Source: Bacteroides caecigallinarum
GTDB lineage: Bacteria; Bacteroidota; Bacteroidia; Bacteroidales; Bacteroidaceae
DNA length: 64,000 nucleotides
NCBI RefSeq assembly: GCF_016901995.1
Contig: NZ_JACJLE010000011.1
Location: 1-64,000, forward strand
Direction: 5' to 3'
Each line of letters opens with the position of its first letter. Positions within the stretch are counted from its first letter, which is position 1. Under the pieces are notes generated by a model, which did not search any database, was not told where the DNA came from, and saw only the letters and a program-made list of their open reading frames with translations. Of this stretch, positions 9,082 through 17,427 are shown in pieces. Position numbers and translations under genes: made by a program.

Positions 9082-10815
9082 TTAGTTTCCTAATTCCAAT
9101 CTACAGAATGAAGCGATAGTACCGTCAGAATTCTTGACTACTATATCATAATGGTCAGTAAGAGTACCGGATATAGACAAGCCATATATATCAACATTAG
9201 ACATTTCGGATTGTATCCATAATGAACCTTGACGCTTATCTTCAGAGCATGTTATACCACTATCGGTTGACAAATTGGACATGGTCTGTCCATCTCCTCT
9301 GCCAACAGCCTCAATAATGATTGGCATGCCGCTAACTAACCCCATTTCATAAATATCTTTTGGTATAACAATTTTCCAAACATTTGATACATCGGCTAAA
9401 TCTGCATATTCTGATTTTATACTTTCAAGTTCAGAGCTTTCAATTTTTACAGACTCAATATTTGATAATCCTACATCACTATAAGACATCAACGTTCCAC
9501 CACCATCTATCGCTCTCGAAATAAAACTGATTTCTTCTTGAGCCACATTTTTCTTAGCTTGAGTAATAGAAGCCATTACGAATGTACTGAATTCTGACTT
9601 CAAATCTCCAGCCGTAAGAGGATTACCCTCACTGTCAACATCTCCTTCACGAATCAACAAATAGTCATTATAGTTTGTTCCATATTCATCGACCAAAGCC
9701 TTTGGCAGAAGCACAACTATCGCCTCCCTTTCTTCTTCGGAATCATTTGCTTTTACTGACAAAGTCACAACACCATCAGTTGTAGGCTGCGTTACTTCCA
9801 CCCAGTTCAGTTCTTGTTCAAAATCATATCTATAAGCAAAACTTTGGTCAATCATTCCACCCTCTCCATCTGAAATATCAGGAAGTTCGTACTTCTCAAC
9901 CAATCCTTTCAAAATTACAAAATCATTAGAGTTCGCAGTAATAGTCGAAGAAACCGACTGTTTCTGACCTTCCTCAGTATTGATTGTTCCATCAGCATCT
10001 ACAGACAATCCATTGTGAGCCGATTGGATAACCAAAGCCCTCTTGTCGAAACCTTCATAAGAAACCGGAATGTCTATTCTTCTTACTTTGTCTGTTTCCG
10101 CTGTTTCAGCGTCAGAGGTATAAAAAGATATTACATCACCTGTGTTTTCTATCGGATATCTGATGTCGTTTTCACTTTCAGTATTGAAAGTAAAGTCATA
10201 GGCTCCAGTTTCCTGATTAATACTCATCGTCAACCATTCCGGATATTGAAGACCTATCTCCATGCCGGCTTCGGCGGAAGCTCTCAACGAAGTAGTTACA
10301 ACATTTGCATTATTGCCTTTTATTTCCAACGGAGTTGAAGAACTGTAAGATATGTCTCCTGCCTCATTCGTAACCACAAGGTTCTGATATTCCCTCATTC
10401 CGCGGGTTATCTTATAAATAACCTGCTCCTGCGATGCCATAGAAAGTGTAATCTGCGCAACGTCTGCTGAAGTATAGTTCCAGCTTGCATCGGAAATCTC
10501 TACTTTCAGAGTCTGGTCGCCGGCCTTTCCCGAAGCTGTCGTTTCTTTGATCTCTCCGTTTACGAACCTGCACCATGCGGCATCGCTCTTCAGGGTCCAG
10601 TCGAGGTTCGCGCTAAATGTTATATCGAGGCTTGCAGAAAATACATTATTTCCATTTTCGTCCGTAGTCTCAGTAAGAGTAACCGTCTGTTCCTTCAAAT
10701 CCGGGAACTGCGGTGTAACAACTTCTTCATCGTCCTTACAGCCTGCTAATACCGCAACAGCGGACAGCGCGAGCATAAGGTAAAACTTTACTGACATTTT
10801 CTTTAAGTTTTTCAT
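9082..10815 (-). CDS. DUF5003/BACON-type surface lipoprotein
   Basis: A lipoprotein of 577 residues if it starts at the ATG at 10815. An in-frame start at 10839 would add eight charged residues ahead of the signal, and the AAAGGAATT stretch just upstream of 10815 favours the shorter form. The lipobox is LAG-Cys. Several Ig-like, BACON-resembling modules follow (LDITFSANLDWTLKSDAAWC near the N-terminus). I recognise the whole as a DUF5003-type protein of SusC/SusD loci. Its 3' two-thirds (about 9082-10340) are visibly more AT-rich than the gene start and its operon neighbours, suggesting replacement by recombination. Confidence 0.78.
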   Translation of the reverse strand: MKNLKKMSVKFYLMLALSAVAVLAGCKDDEEVVTPQFPDLKEQTVTLTETTDENGNNVFSASLDITFSANLDWTLKSDAAWCRFVNGEIKETTASGKAGDQTLKVEISDASWNYTSADVAQITLSMASQEQVIYKITRGMREYQNLVVTNEAGDISYSSSTPLEIKGNNANVVTTSLRASAEAGMEIGLQYPEWLTMSINQETGAYDFTFNTESENDIRYPIENTGDVISFYTSDAETAETDKVRRIDIPVSYEGFDKRALVIQSAHNGLSVDADGTINTEEGQKQSVSSTITANSNDFVILKGLVEKYELPDISDGEGGMIDQSFAYRYDFEQELNWVEVTQPTTDGVVTLSVKANDSEEEREAIVVLLPKALVDEYGTNYNDYLLIREGDVDSEGNPLTAGDLKSEFSTFVMASITQAKKNVAQEEISFISRAIDGGGTLMSYSDVGLSNIESVKIESSELESIKSEYADLADVSNVWKIVIPKDIYEMGLVSGMPIIIEAVGRGDGQTMSNLSTDSGITCSEDKRQGSLWIQSEMSNVDIYGLSISGTLTDHYDIVVKNSDGTIASFCRLELGN

Positions 10816-10879
10816 AATTCCTTTTTTTAAGTCATACAATAATATAATAAAATGTATATGTTTTTTTAATGTTTAATTT

Positions 10880-11118
10880 TATGTACTTTTTCTTTCGCTT
10901 GTCCGAAAGAAAAAGATACCAAAAAGAAAGTACACCGTCTGCGCCCGTCGGGCTACTCCGAAGCCTCTTCCGGCCACTCAAGCTGAAATCCGTCCGGAGT
11001 AGCCCCGGAGCGTCAGCGCTTGACTTTTTTCTTTTGGTATCTTTTCTTTTTGTGTCAAGACAAAAAGAAAAGTACATCCAACGAAAGAAAAAGTACATCC
11101 GACAAAAAGAAAAGTACA
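10880..11118. repeat. Large imperfect inverted repeat with nested hairpins
   Basis: This intergenic block inside the SusC/SusD operon is built of nested inverted repeats. The left hairpin is 10886-10915 (12-bp perfect arms, 6-nt loop) and the right hairpin 11041-11072 (13-bp perfect arms). The A-rich stretch around 10904-10931 is largely complementary to 11021-11050. A GC-rich core pairs GGCTACTCCG (near 10951-10960) with CGGAGTAGCC (near 10994-11003). The right end carries tandem copies of AAAAAGTACAT-type units. It looks like a dispersed Bacteroidales repeat. The open frames across it on both strands are low-complexity and probably not genes. Confidence 0.75.
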
Positions 11119-11122
11119 TACA

Positions 11123-12046
11123 TCAATATCCATCTTCCATCAAGTCCTCCGCCTCGCCGTCGCTTATCCACTCGTAGATGGTAGCGTAAGTACCTACGGT
11201 TCCGTAAAGGCTACCATCCTTGTTGAACACCTGTACGGAGACGTACTGCATGACGAAGTTCTCGCAGGAACTGTAGTAAGACACATATCCCGAAGGCTGG
11301 GTCATCATCAGTTTGCCGTCGCCATAGACGGTATTGAAAGCCTCGCCTGTGGTGCCGCACTGAGTGTCGTCCATCTCTATATATGGTTCGGCCACGTCGT
11401 CCGTCTTGAACTTCAGCTTCACGTCGTATCCCTCATAATAAGGCCCGTGGAGTATCACTGTGTTTTCCTCGTCGGGCGACACCTCCGTCTTTATGAGGCG
11501 GCTCGTCAGCCCCTGAGTGTTGTTAACGGTACTTGAATAGTCAAGAAAATACAGCGATGTGACCAAGCAATATCCCGAAAAGGCGTTTATGTCGAAAGGA
11601 CATACCTTCTGCAATACCACGTTGGCATCCGTCCCGTACAAATCCCACTTGTATTCGTCGGGCACTATAAGGCGCAGCGCGAAGCCGAGCGAGTCCGAAA
11701 TCCCGATATTCTCGTATATACCCTTCACCTCCACGTATCCGGCCATCTCGCCCGCCTTGATGGTGACATTATTGTTAAGCAGGCGGTAATGCTTTCCTTC
11801 CACGGCGTTGCTCTTGCTGTCTATCACCTCAACGGCGAAAGTACGGTCACGGTCTGACTTCACGGTGGCTGACACCGGAACTTTGAACGTCTCGCCGCTT
11901 TCCTGCACGGGATAGTTGTAAATGGTATCGGAAAACATAAGATAATCGGGTCCGCTGTAGGACACCCTCTTCTCGTCGCATCCCGACAGCCCTGCCACGG
12001 CGGCAACGGCCGCCATACATCCAATAAATAAATTCTTCATTACCAT
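11123..12046 (-). CDS. DUF4984/DUF4843-type lipoprotein of a SusC/SusD locus
   Basis: A 307-residue lipoprotein (lipobox LSG-Cys 23; the start may be Met 3). Residues about 30-140 have the DUF4843 pattern (PDYLMFSDTIYNYPV, then VPVSATVKSDRDRTFAVEV and KGIYENIGISDSLGFALRL), an Ig-like domain. Residues about 150-300 match DUF4984. Proteins of this class follow susD in many Bacteroidales loci and are thought to be extra surface binding subunits. Here it is 12 bp from susD. Recalled parallel: the peptide-binding BT2261-2264 complex of B. thetaiotaomicron also has accessory lipoproteins beside its SusC/SusD pair. Confidence 0.82.
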   Translation of the reverse strand: MVMKNLFIGCMAAVAAVAGLSGCDEKRVSYSGPDYLMFSDTIYNYPVQESGETFKVPVSATVKSDRDRTFAVEVIDSKSNAVEGKHYRLLNNNVTIKAGEMAGYVEVKGIYENIGISDSLGFALRLIVPDEYKWDLYGTDANVVLQKVCPFDINAFSGYCLVTSLYFLDYSSTVNNTQGLTSRLIKTEVSPDEENTVILHGPYYEGYDVKLKFKTDDVAEPYIEMDDTQCGTTGEAFNTVYGDGKLMMTQPSGYVSYYSSCENFVMQYVSVQVFNKDGSLYGTVGTYATIYEWISDGEAEDLMEDGY

Positions 12047-12058
12047 ATGTTTTATTTC

Positions 12059-13573
12059 TTATTTGTTACTTTCATTCGGTTGCACTTCGGAACCCGGCGA
12101 ATCTAGCTCGTGCTGCGGTATCGGCCATACGAAGAGAGGGTCGTCGGCTTCCACCTTCAGGCTGCTGCCGTTGGACAACGACTGTTCCTGCGGCTCGCGC
12201 TCGAAGCCCTTGTGCCAGCGTTTCAGGTCGTTCAGGCGGAAACCCTCCATGTAGAGTTCCTTCACGCGTTCCTCCTCTATAATGTCCATGGCGTCATCCT
12301 CGCTCATGGAAACGCTTCCGCTGAAGGAGGAATAGCGCGCGCGGCGTATTGATGCTATGTCGTCGCCAGCGTCGCCGTATCTGCCGTTCTGCACATAAGC
12401 CTCTGCACGTATCAGGTACTGCTCGGAGAGGCGGAACACCTTAGGCATCGTGACGTGGTATATGTTATACGAGATGAACTGCTCGTTGCCGAAATACTTG
12501 ATGAGCAGCGGCCATGTAAGCCCGTGGGTGTAGCCGGTGGTAATATTGCTGAAGAAAGCGTCATACCTCAAGTCGCTCGCGTCATAAAGATTGAGCACCC
12601 ACGCAGCCGGCACATAGTCCGGACGGAACGACACCATGTCGTAGTTGGCAAAGACCTGGCCCAAGGCTCCCCCGTAGGAATTGATGGTGAACGCCACCTT
12701 CCATATTATCTCGGTAGAGGTATCGTATGACCACATATACTGGTAATAGCTCTGCGAGCTGGTGGCCATCAGCGTAGAACTGGAAAGAGCGTAATAGCCG
12801 CTGTCTATGACCTTGGACGAATATTCTATAGCCGCGTCCCAGTCCTGCATGTAAAGAGCCACGCGTGCGCGGAGGGCATAGACCGTATATTCGCAAAAAT
12901 ACTCCAGGTCGTAAAGTCCGCCCTCGTAATCGTCCTCCACCTTCAGAAGCTCCGCCGCGCGGTCGAGGTCGTTTATCACGAATTCATATGAAGTCTTCAG
13001 GTCGGAACGAGTCATAGTCTCGTCGCCACCGTAGTGTTCCGTAAGGATTACACCCAGTTCCTGCGTCATGTCCCGGTCTTTCTCATAAGGCTTGCAGAAC
13101 AGCTTTATAAGCTCCGAATAAGCCAGGGCGCGCGCGAAATACGTCTCGCCGCAACACTGGTCGAGCTTGTCCAGCTGGTCGTCGTCGGTAGTGCTTTCGC
13201 GTACCGCGTCCACCCTGTCGAGCAGGAAGTTGCAACGGTTTACGACATCATAAAGAGAACCGTAAACGCCTTCTATGTCCGTATTGGTGGAAAGTATGTC
13301 GTTCCATCTCCAAACCTCGCCGTAAACATTCGTGTTGTTGTTTATGCCATACACAAGGTCTGTCTGTATGTCCGGCAGGAGCGTCAACGCCCCGGAATAG
13401 AGGTACGAGCTTTTGAAAGCGTCGTAAATGCCAATCACGGCCAGATTGACGTCGTCCACCGTCTGTATGGACTCGTCGAACGTCATGGCGTCGGACGGAT
13501 ATTTGTCGAGGCATGACACCGTAGAGAACGCCAATACCGCCGGAAGCAGGTAATATCTGATTTTTCCAAACAT
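12059..13573 (-). CDS. SusD/RagB family surface lipoprotein
   Basis: A 504-residue lipoprotein (lipobox STVS-Cys 21) with the SusD N-terminal region (YPSDAMTFDESIQTVDDVNLAVIGIYDAF) and the C-terminal SusD region with IIEEERVKELYMEGFRLNDLKRW, a hallmark of the family. It is the lid of the SusC channel at the cell surface and helps capture the substrate. The gene lies 45 bp after susC. Length is normal for the family. The substrate is not readable from sequence. The neighbouring protease and lack of glycoside hydrolases favour peptides. Confidence 0.96.
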   Translation of the reverse strand: MFGKIRYYLLPAVLAFSTVSCLDKYPSDAMTFDESIQTVDDVNLAVIGIYDAFKSSYLYSGALTLLPDIQTDLVYGINNNTNVYGEVWRWNDILSTNTDIEGVYGSLYDVVNRCNFLLDRVDAVRESTTDDDQLDKLDQCCGETYFARALAYSELIKLFCKPYEKDRDMTQELGVILTEHYGGDETMTRSDLKTSYEFVINDLDRAAELLKVEDDYEGGLYDLEYFCEYTVYALRARVALYMQDWDAAIEYSSKVIDSGYYALSSSTLMATSSQSYYQYMWSYDTSTEIIWKVAFTINSYGGALGQVFANYDMVSFRPDYVPAAWVLNLYDASDLRYDAFFSNITTGYTHGLTWPLLIKYFGNEQFISYNIYHVTMPKVFRLSEQYLIRAEAYVQNGRYGDAGDDIASIRRARYSSFSGSVSMSEDDAMDIIEEERVKELYMEGFRLNDLKRWHKGFEREPQEQSLSNGSSLKVEADDPLFVWPIPQHELDSPGSEVQPNESNK

Positions 13574-13618
13574 ATTATTCTTTACTATATATTATATTTA
13601 TGATATTCTTTCAAATTC

Positions 13619-16555
13619 TTAGAATGATAGTTCCACACCCATGGTGAACTGTCGTGACGCCGGATACTGTGCCTGATAAACATTGGCCGCCACTTCCGGG
13701 TCCAATCCCGTGAAGCCGGTGAACGTCAGCAGGTTCTGCCCCTGCACGTAAATCTTTGCCGATGTGAAGAAGTTGGTCTTCCTCAGCCACAGCTGCGGCA
13801 GGTTGTAGGCAAGCGTCAGGTTCTTCAGGCGCAGGAACGACGCGTTCTCGAGGAAACGGTCGTCAAGCTGGGGCGTAACGCCGTGGCGCGGTATGTCCGT
13901 TATGTCGCCCGGATTTTTCCAGCGGTCGTAAAGCAGACGTTTCGACTGGTTGTAAGCGGTATAAAGCCCGTTGCTCTCCTCGAAATAGCGGTCGTTGTTC
14001 ACTACCCACTTGTCGGCCATCCAGCTGAACTGTGCCGAGAGCGAGAGTCCTTTCCACGAGAGCGTGGTACCGAAACCTCCGGCCCATGGAGCATCATACG
14101 ACTTGCCCGTCATCACCTTGTCGCTCTCGTTGTATTCGGTGGTTATCTCTCCATCCTTAGTGTACCAGAGGGCATCACCGTTGGCCGGGTTAACTCCGGC
14201 GTACCTGTTCATGAAGAACTCGCCCACCGGATGTCCCACCTGGTATTTCAGTCCGGTAGTGGAGTTAACGTACTCCTGTACCCCGTTATACAATTCCACC
14301 AACTTGTTCTTATTATACGACACGTTAGCACTCACGTTCCATGTGAAGCCTTTCACACGGAGCACGTCTGCCGCCACGTTCAACTCTACTCCCCTGTTCA
14401 CCATCGCTCCGATGTTTTCCCAACGGTAGCCCTCGCCGGTCACGGCATACGACTGCGGCACCAGCATAAGCATGTCCGTGGTCTTCTTATTATAAAGGTC
14501 GATATCCACATTTATCCTGTCAATGAACGCAAGACGGAAACCGAGGTTGTTTGCCCACGTTTTTTCCCATCCCAAATCCTCGTTGCCGCTCTGCATCGGG
14601 TATATACCCGCCTCGTCGGCATAGTTCGGACCGCCGCCCACGAGTGCCAGATGGTCATAGTCCGGTATCTCGGAGTTACCTGAAGTACCTGAGCTGAGTG
14701 TCACCTGCGCACCGGTCAGCCAACTTACATCCTTAAGGAATGCCTCGTTCTTCATATTCCACATCAGACCCACAGACCAGAACGCACCCCAACGGTTTTT
14801 GCTACCGAAACGCGAGGAAGCATCGGTACGCACGGAGAAATCGGCGTAATACAAATCCTTATAATTGTATTCCCCACGAAAGAAGAACGAGAGGTATGAA
14901 TACGATGATGTGCTGTCCGTCCATGAAGAGGCACGTGTTCCGGACGATACGTTCGTGAGCAGGTCGTGCGTCTGGCCGGCAGTAACGACCTGGAAACCTT
15001 CCGACATGTAGTTCACGGCTTCCTGTCCGAGGAGGAAGTTGAACGAATGGTCTTCATTATAGTTCCAGCGATAGTTGGCCGTGGTCGTCTCCGTAAGATT
15101 GAGCATGTCCGACGCACTGCGTCCCGCGCTACCCATGCCATCGTTGATGATATAGCTCGGGAACGACCTCATAAATCCCTTGGAATATGTGTAATCCGCT
15201 CCGAACTGGCTCCTGATGGTGAGGTTTTCTATCGGCGTAATCTCCGCGTAAATGGTGGACAACATCTTGTATTTAGTATATTCCACAGGGTTCATGTCCA
15301 TCCACTCTATAGGGTTCTGCCCCGTGCCCTGCCACGAACCGTCGTTCTGCGAGGCTATGGAACCGTCCTCATTATATGGATTCCAATACGGGAGCATGAA
15401 GCGGCATGCCGAAATAGGAGTATAGAGGGCGTATGAGCCTGACTCCGCCTGCTGTATTTCCTCGTATGCCGCCATTGTGTTGGTACCCATCTTCAGCCAG
15501 TTGCTAGCCTTCACTTCGGCATTGGCGCGTATGTTATAACGGCGGAACGTAGAGCCTTGGGCTATACCGTCCTGGTCATAGAAACCGCCAGACACGTAAT
15601 AGTTAAGCCTGTCCGTGGCACGGTTGACCGACAGTTCGTAGCTCTGTAGCGGGGCAGCGTCCTTGAACACGGCGTCAAGCCAATCGACATCCACACGCGA
15701 GAGCAAGTCATAATCCTGTCCGGAATCGAGCCCCACTTCCTTTTCATAAGCTATACGCTCCTCCGTGTTCATCAAATTCCATTTGCCGGTGTTGGCAAGC
15801 TGTGAGAAACCGAACTGCGCACGCAACGTCACTTTCGCCTTATCCATGGAAAGTCCTCGCTTTGAGGTGATTACAACCACTCCATTTGCCGCACGCGCTC
15901 CATAAATGGATGTGGAAGAAGCGTCCTTCAGCACGGAAATAGACTCTATATCACCCGGGCTGATGGCATTGAAATCCGAACTTGAAATAGGTACACCGTC
16001 AAGAATGAAGAGCGGCGCCGTACCTGAATTGATGGAGTTTGTACCACGAATCTGGAAAACGGCCGGCTCGCTCGGCTCTCCCGAATTCGAGATTACGGAC
16101 AAACCCGGCGTCTGCCCCTGCAAAGCCTGGTCGAAACTTGCGGCAGGCACATCGGCCATCTTGTCGGCCGAAACCGTTGACACGGCACCCGCTATGGTTC
16201 CTTTCTTACGAACGCCGTAAGCTACCACCACCACCTCGTCTATCATCTCCGCATCGGATTTCAAAACAACGTTCAAAACTCCGGTGGAAGCATTGACCTG
16301 ATGGCTCTGCGACTGCATACCGATATAAGAGAATACCAAGGTCGCATCTGACGCGCCTTTAACCTCGAAGCTGTAATTACCGTCCATGTCGGTAACTACA
16401 CCGTTAGTAGTCCCCTTCTGCAATACCGTCACTCCTATCAGCGGGCTACCGTCCTCGTGGGCGGTAACGGTACCTTTCACCACAAAACCTTGGGCAAAAA
16501 CCGAATGGAATGAGAATAAAGCAAAAGAGAAAAACAAAAGAATAAATCTTTTCAT
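13619..16555 (-). CDS. SusC/RagA family TonB-linked outer-membrane transporter
   Basis: A 978-residue outer-membrane protein. The signal peptide ends at FAQ (about residue 22), a carboxypeptidase-regulatory-like domain follows (24-100), then a TonB-box region (DEVVVVAYG near 106), the plug (about 120-230, with the SusC signature SSTSIYGARAANGVVVITSKRG) and a beta-barrel ending in Phe. There is no STN domain, so it does not look like a sigma/anti-sigma signalling receptor. It is the first gene of the locus and imports oligomers in a TonB-dependent way with the SusD partner. No dedicated regulator (ECF sigma, SusR or hybrid two-component) is next to it in the window. Confidence 0.97.
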   Translation of the reverse strand: MKRFILLFFSFALFSFHSVFAQGFVVKGTVTAHEDGSPLIGVTVLQKGTTNGVVTDMDGNYSFEVKGASDATLVFSYIGMQSQSHQVNASTGVLNVVLKSDAEMIDEVVVVAYGVRKKGTIAGAVSTVSADKMADVPAASFDQALQGQTPGLSVISNSGEPSEPAVFQIRGTNSINSGTAPLFILDGVPISSSDFNAISPGDIESISVLKDASSTSIYGARAANGVVVITSKRGLSMDKAKVTLRAQFGFSQLANTGKWNLMNTEERIAYEKEVGLDSGQDYDLLSRVDVDWLDAVFKDAAPLQSYELSVNRATDRLNYYVSGGFYDQDGIAQGSTFRRYNIRANAEVKASNWLKMGTNTMAAYEEIQQAESGSYALYTPISACRFMLPYWNPYNEDGSIASQNDGSWQGTGQNPIEWMDMNPVEYTKYKMLSTIYAEITPIENLTIRSQFGADYTYSKGFMRSFPSYIINDGMGSAGRSASDMLNLTETTTANYRWNYNEDHSFNFLLGQEAVNYMSEGFQVVTAGQTHDLLTNVSSGTRASSWTDSTSSYSYLSFFFRGEYNYKDLYYADFSVRTDASSRFGSKNRWGAFWSVGLMWNMKNEAFLKDVSWLTGAQVTLSSGTSGNSEIPDYDHLALVGGGPNYADEAGIYPMQSGNEDLGWEKTWANNLGFRLAFIDRINVDIDLYNKKTTDMLMLVPQSYAVTGEGYRWENIGAMVNRGVELNVAADVLRVKGFTWNVSANVSYNKNKLVELYNGVQEYVNSTTGLKYQVGHPVGEFFMNRYAGVNPANGDALWYTKDGEITTEYNESDKVMTGKSYDAPWAGGFGTTLSWKGLSLSAQFSWMADKWVVNNDRYFEESNGLYTAYNQSKRLLYDRWKNPGDITDIPRHGVTPQLDDRFLENASFLRLKNLTLAYNLPQLWLRKTNFFTSAKIYVQGQNLLTFTGFTGLDPEVAANVYQAQYPASRQFTMGVELSF

Positions 16556-17390
16556 CTTCCGCTAGTAAATATTAAATTAAAAATTAAATGAATATTCATG
16601 CAAAACAGGCAAACGAAAAAACAGGCATCATTTTTTCCACCGAAAGCATGATGCACCACGATTACGCCATTCACCTGGTAATAGCTACAAGATACACAAG
16701 TACTTATGAAAACACTTTTTCATAAATAACTCTCAACGCAAATTAATTTTTAGAAAGAATCCCGTGCTTTGACGTTACGAAACACGATATCCCAATTGTT
16801 AAAAAATAGAGAACATTCCAAATTTGTTTCCATTTCTATTCCTTTAACTTTATTACACCTATATTCTATTCCTTAATTCTTTGTGGGCGCAAAATTACAA
16901 AAGTATGGCATAGCATAAAATAAATTAATGAAGTTATTTCATTACAATATATAACCTGCTTATTACATAAACATATTCATCCTTTACAAAAAAACACACA
17001 GACACGCATTTTTCATTTAATTATGTCACACAATAAGTATAACAGGAACACATTAAGCAATAATATTACACAAATATGAAAGCACCAATTTGAAAGTATA
17101 AATATTGTTAATGTGAATATTTATAAGATTTTTAATCAATACAAGAATATAAATTATAAAAAATACTTATTCTGAACATCCATTTTCAGAGCTATCGAAA
17201 ATCTGTAATACATATTGTAAGCAGTAAAACAAATAAAAAAGAACGGATTCTCGTCATAAATAAATTATCATTTCATAAAACATTGTGAACAAATACATAT
17301 ACAAATCTAACATTATAAAATGGATGCTATTCGGTTCATAAAACATTTCATCTTTTATTGCATTTCAACTCATTCTTAATTATCCCCCCC
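16556..17390 (-). promoter_or_regulatory. Long AT-rich leader and promoter region of susC
   Basis: This 0.8-kb stretch has no recognisable protein gene. On the minus strand a -7 box TAATTTTGC lies at 16897-16889, which would give a leader of about 330 nt before susC. Inside the leader are a 27-codon reading frame starting at 16833 and stopping at 16750, preceded by AAAGGA, and a hairpin with 7-bp arms GCATCAT/ATGATGC (16625-16631 with 16648-16654). From 16900 to 17380 the sequence is very AT-rich and I see nothing definite in it. Confidence 0.5.
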
Positions 17391-17418
17391 CAAAAAACCG
17401 CCCATAATAGAGCGGTTA
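17391..17418 (-). terminator. Rho-independent terminator of the CBS-domain protein gene
   Basis: On the minus strand, stem AACCGC/GCGGTT (17417-17412 with 17401-17396) is followed by TTTTTT and a G run. It starts 10 bp after the stop codon at 17428. Confidence 0.8.
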
Positions 17419-17427
17419 AAATCTTTT

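Noticed and set aside
10832-11177. Overlapping open frames on both strands rich in Phe, Lys and Arg
   Set aside because: They arise from the repeated CTTTTT/AAAAAG units of the large inverted repeat; no ribosome binding site or family pattern.
12455-14683. Several long plus-strand frames over the susC and susD genes
   Set aside because: They are by-products of the GC-rich codon use of the genes on the other strand; sequences are low in recognisable motifs.
787-16555. Polysaccharide utilisation locus in the strict sense
   Set aside because: No glycoside hydrolase, lyase or sulfatase is present; the only enzyme is a protease.
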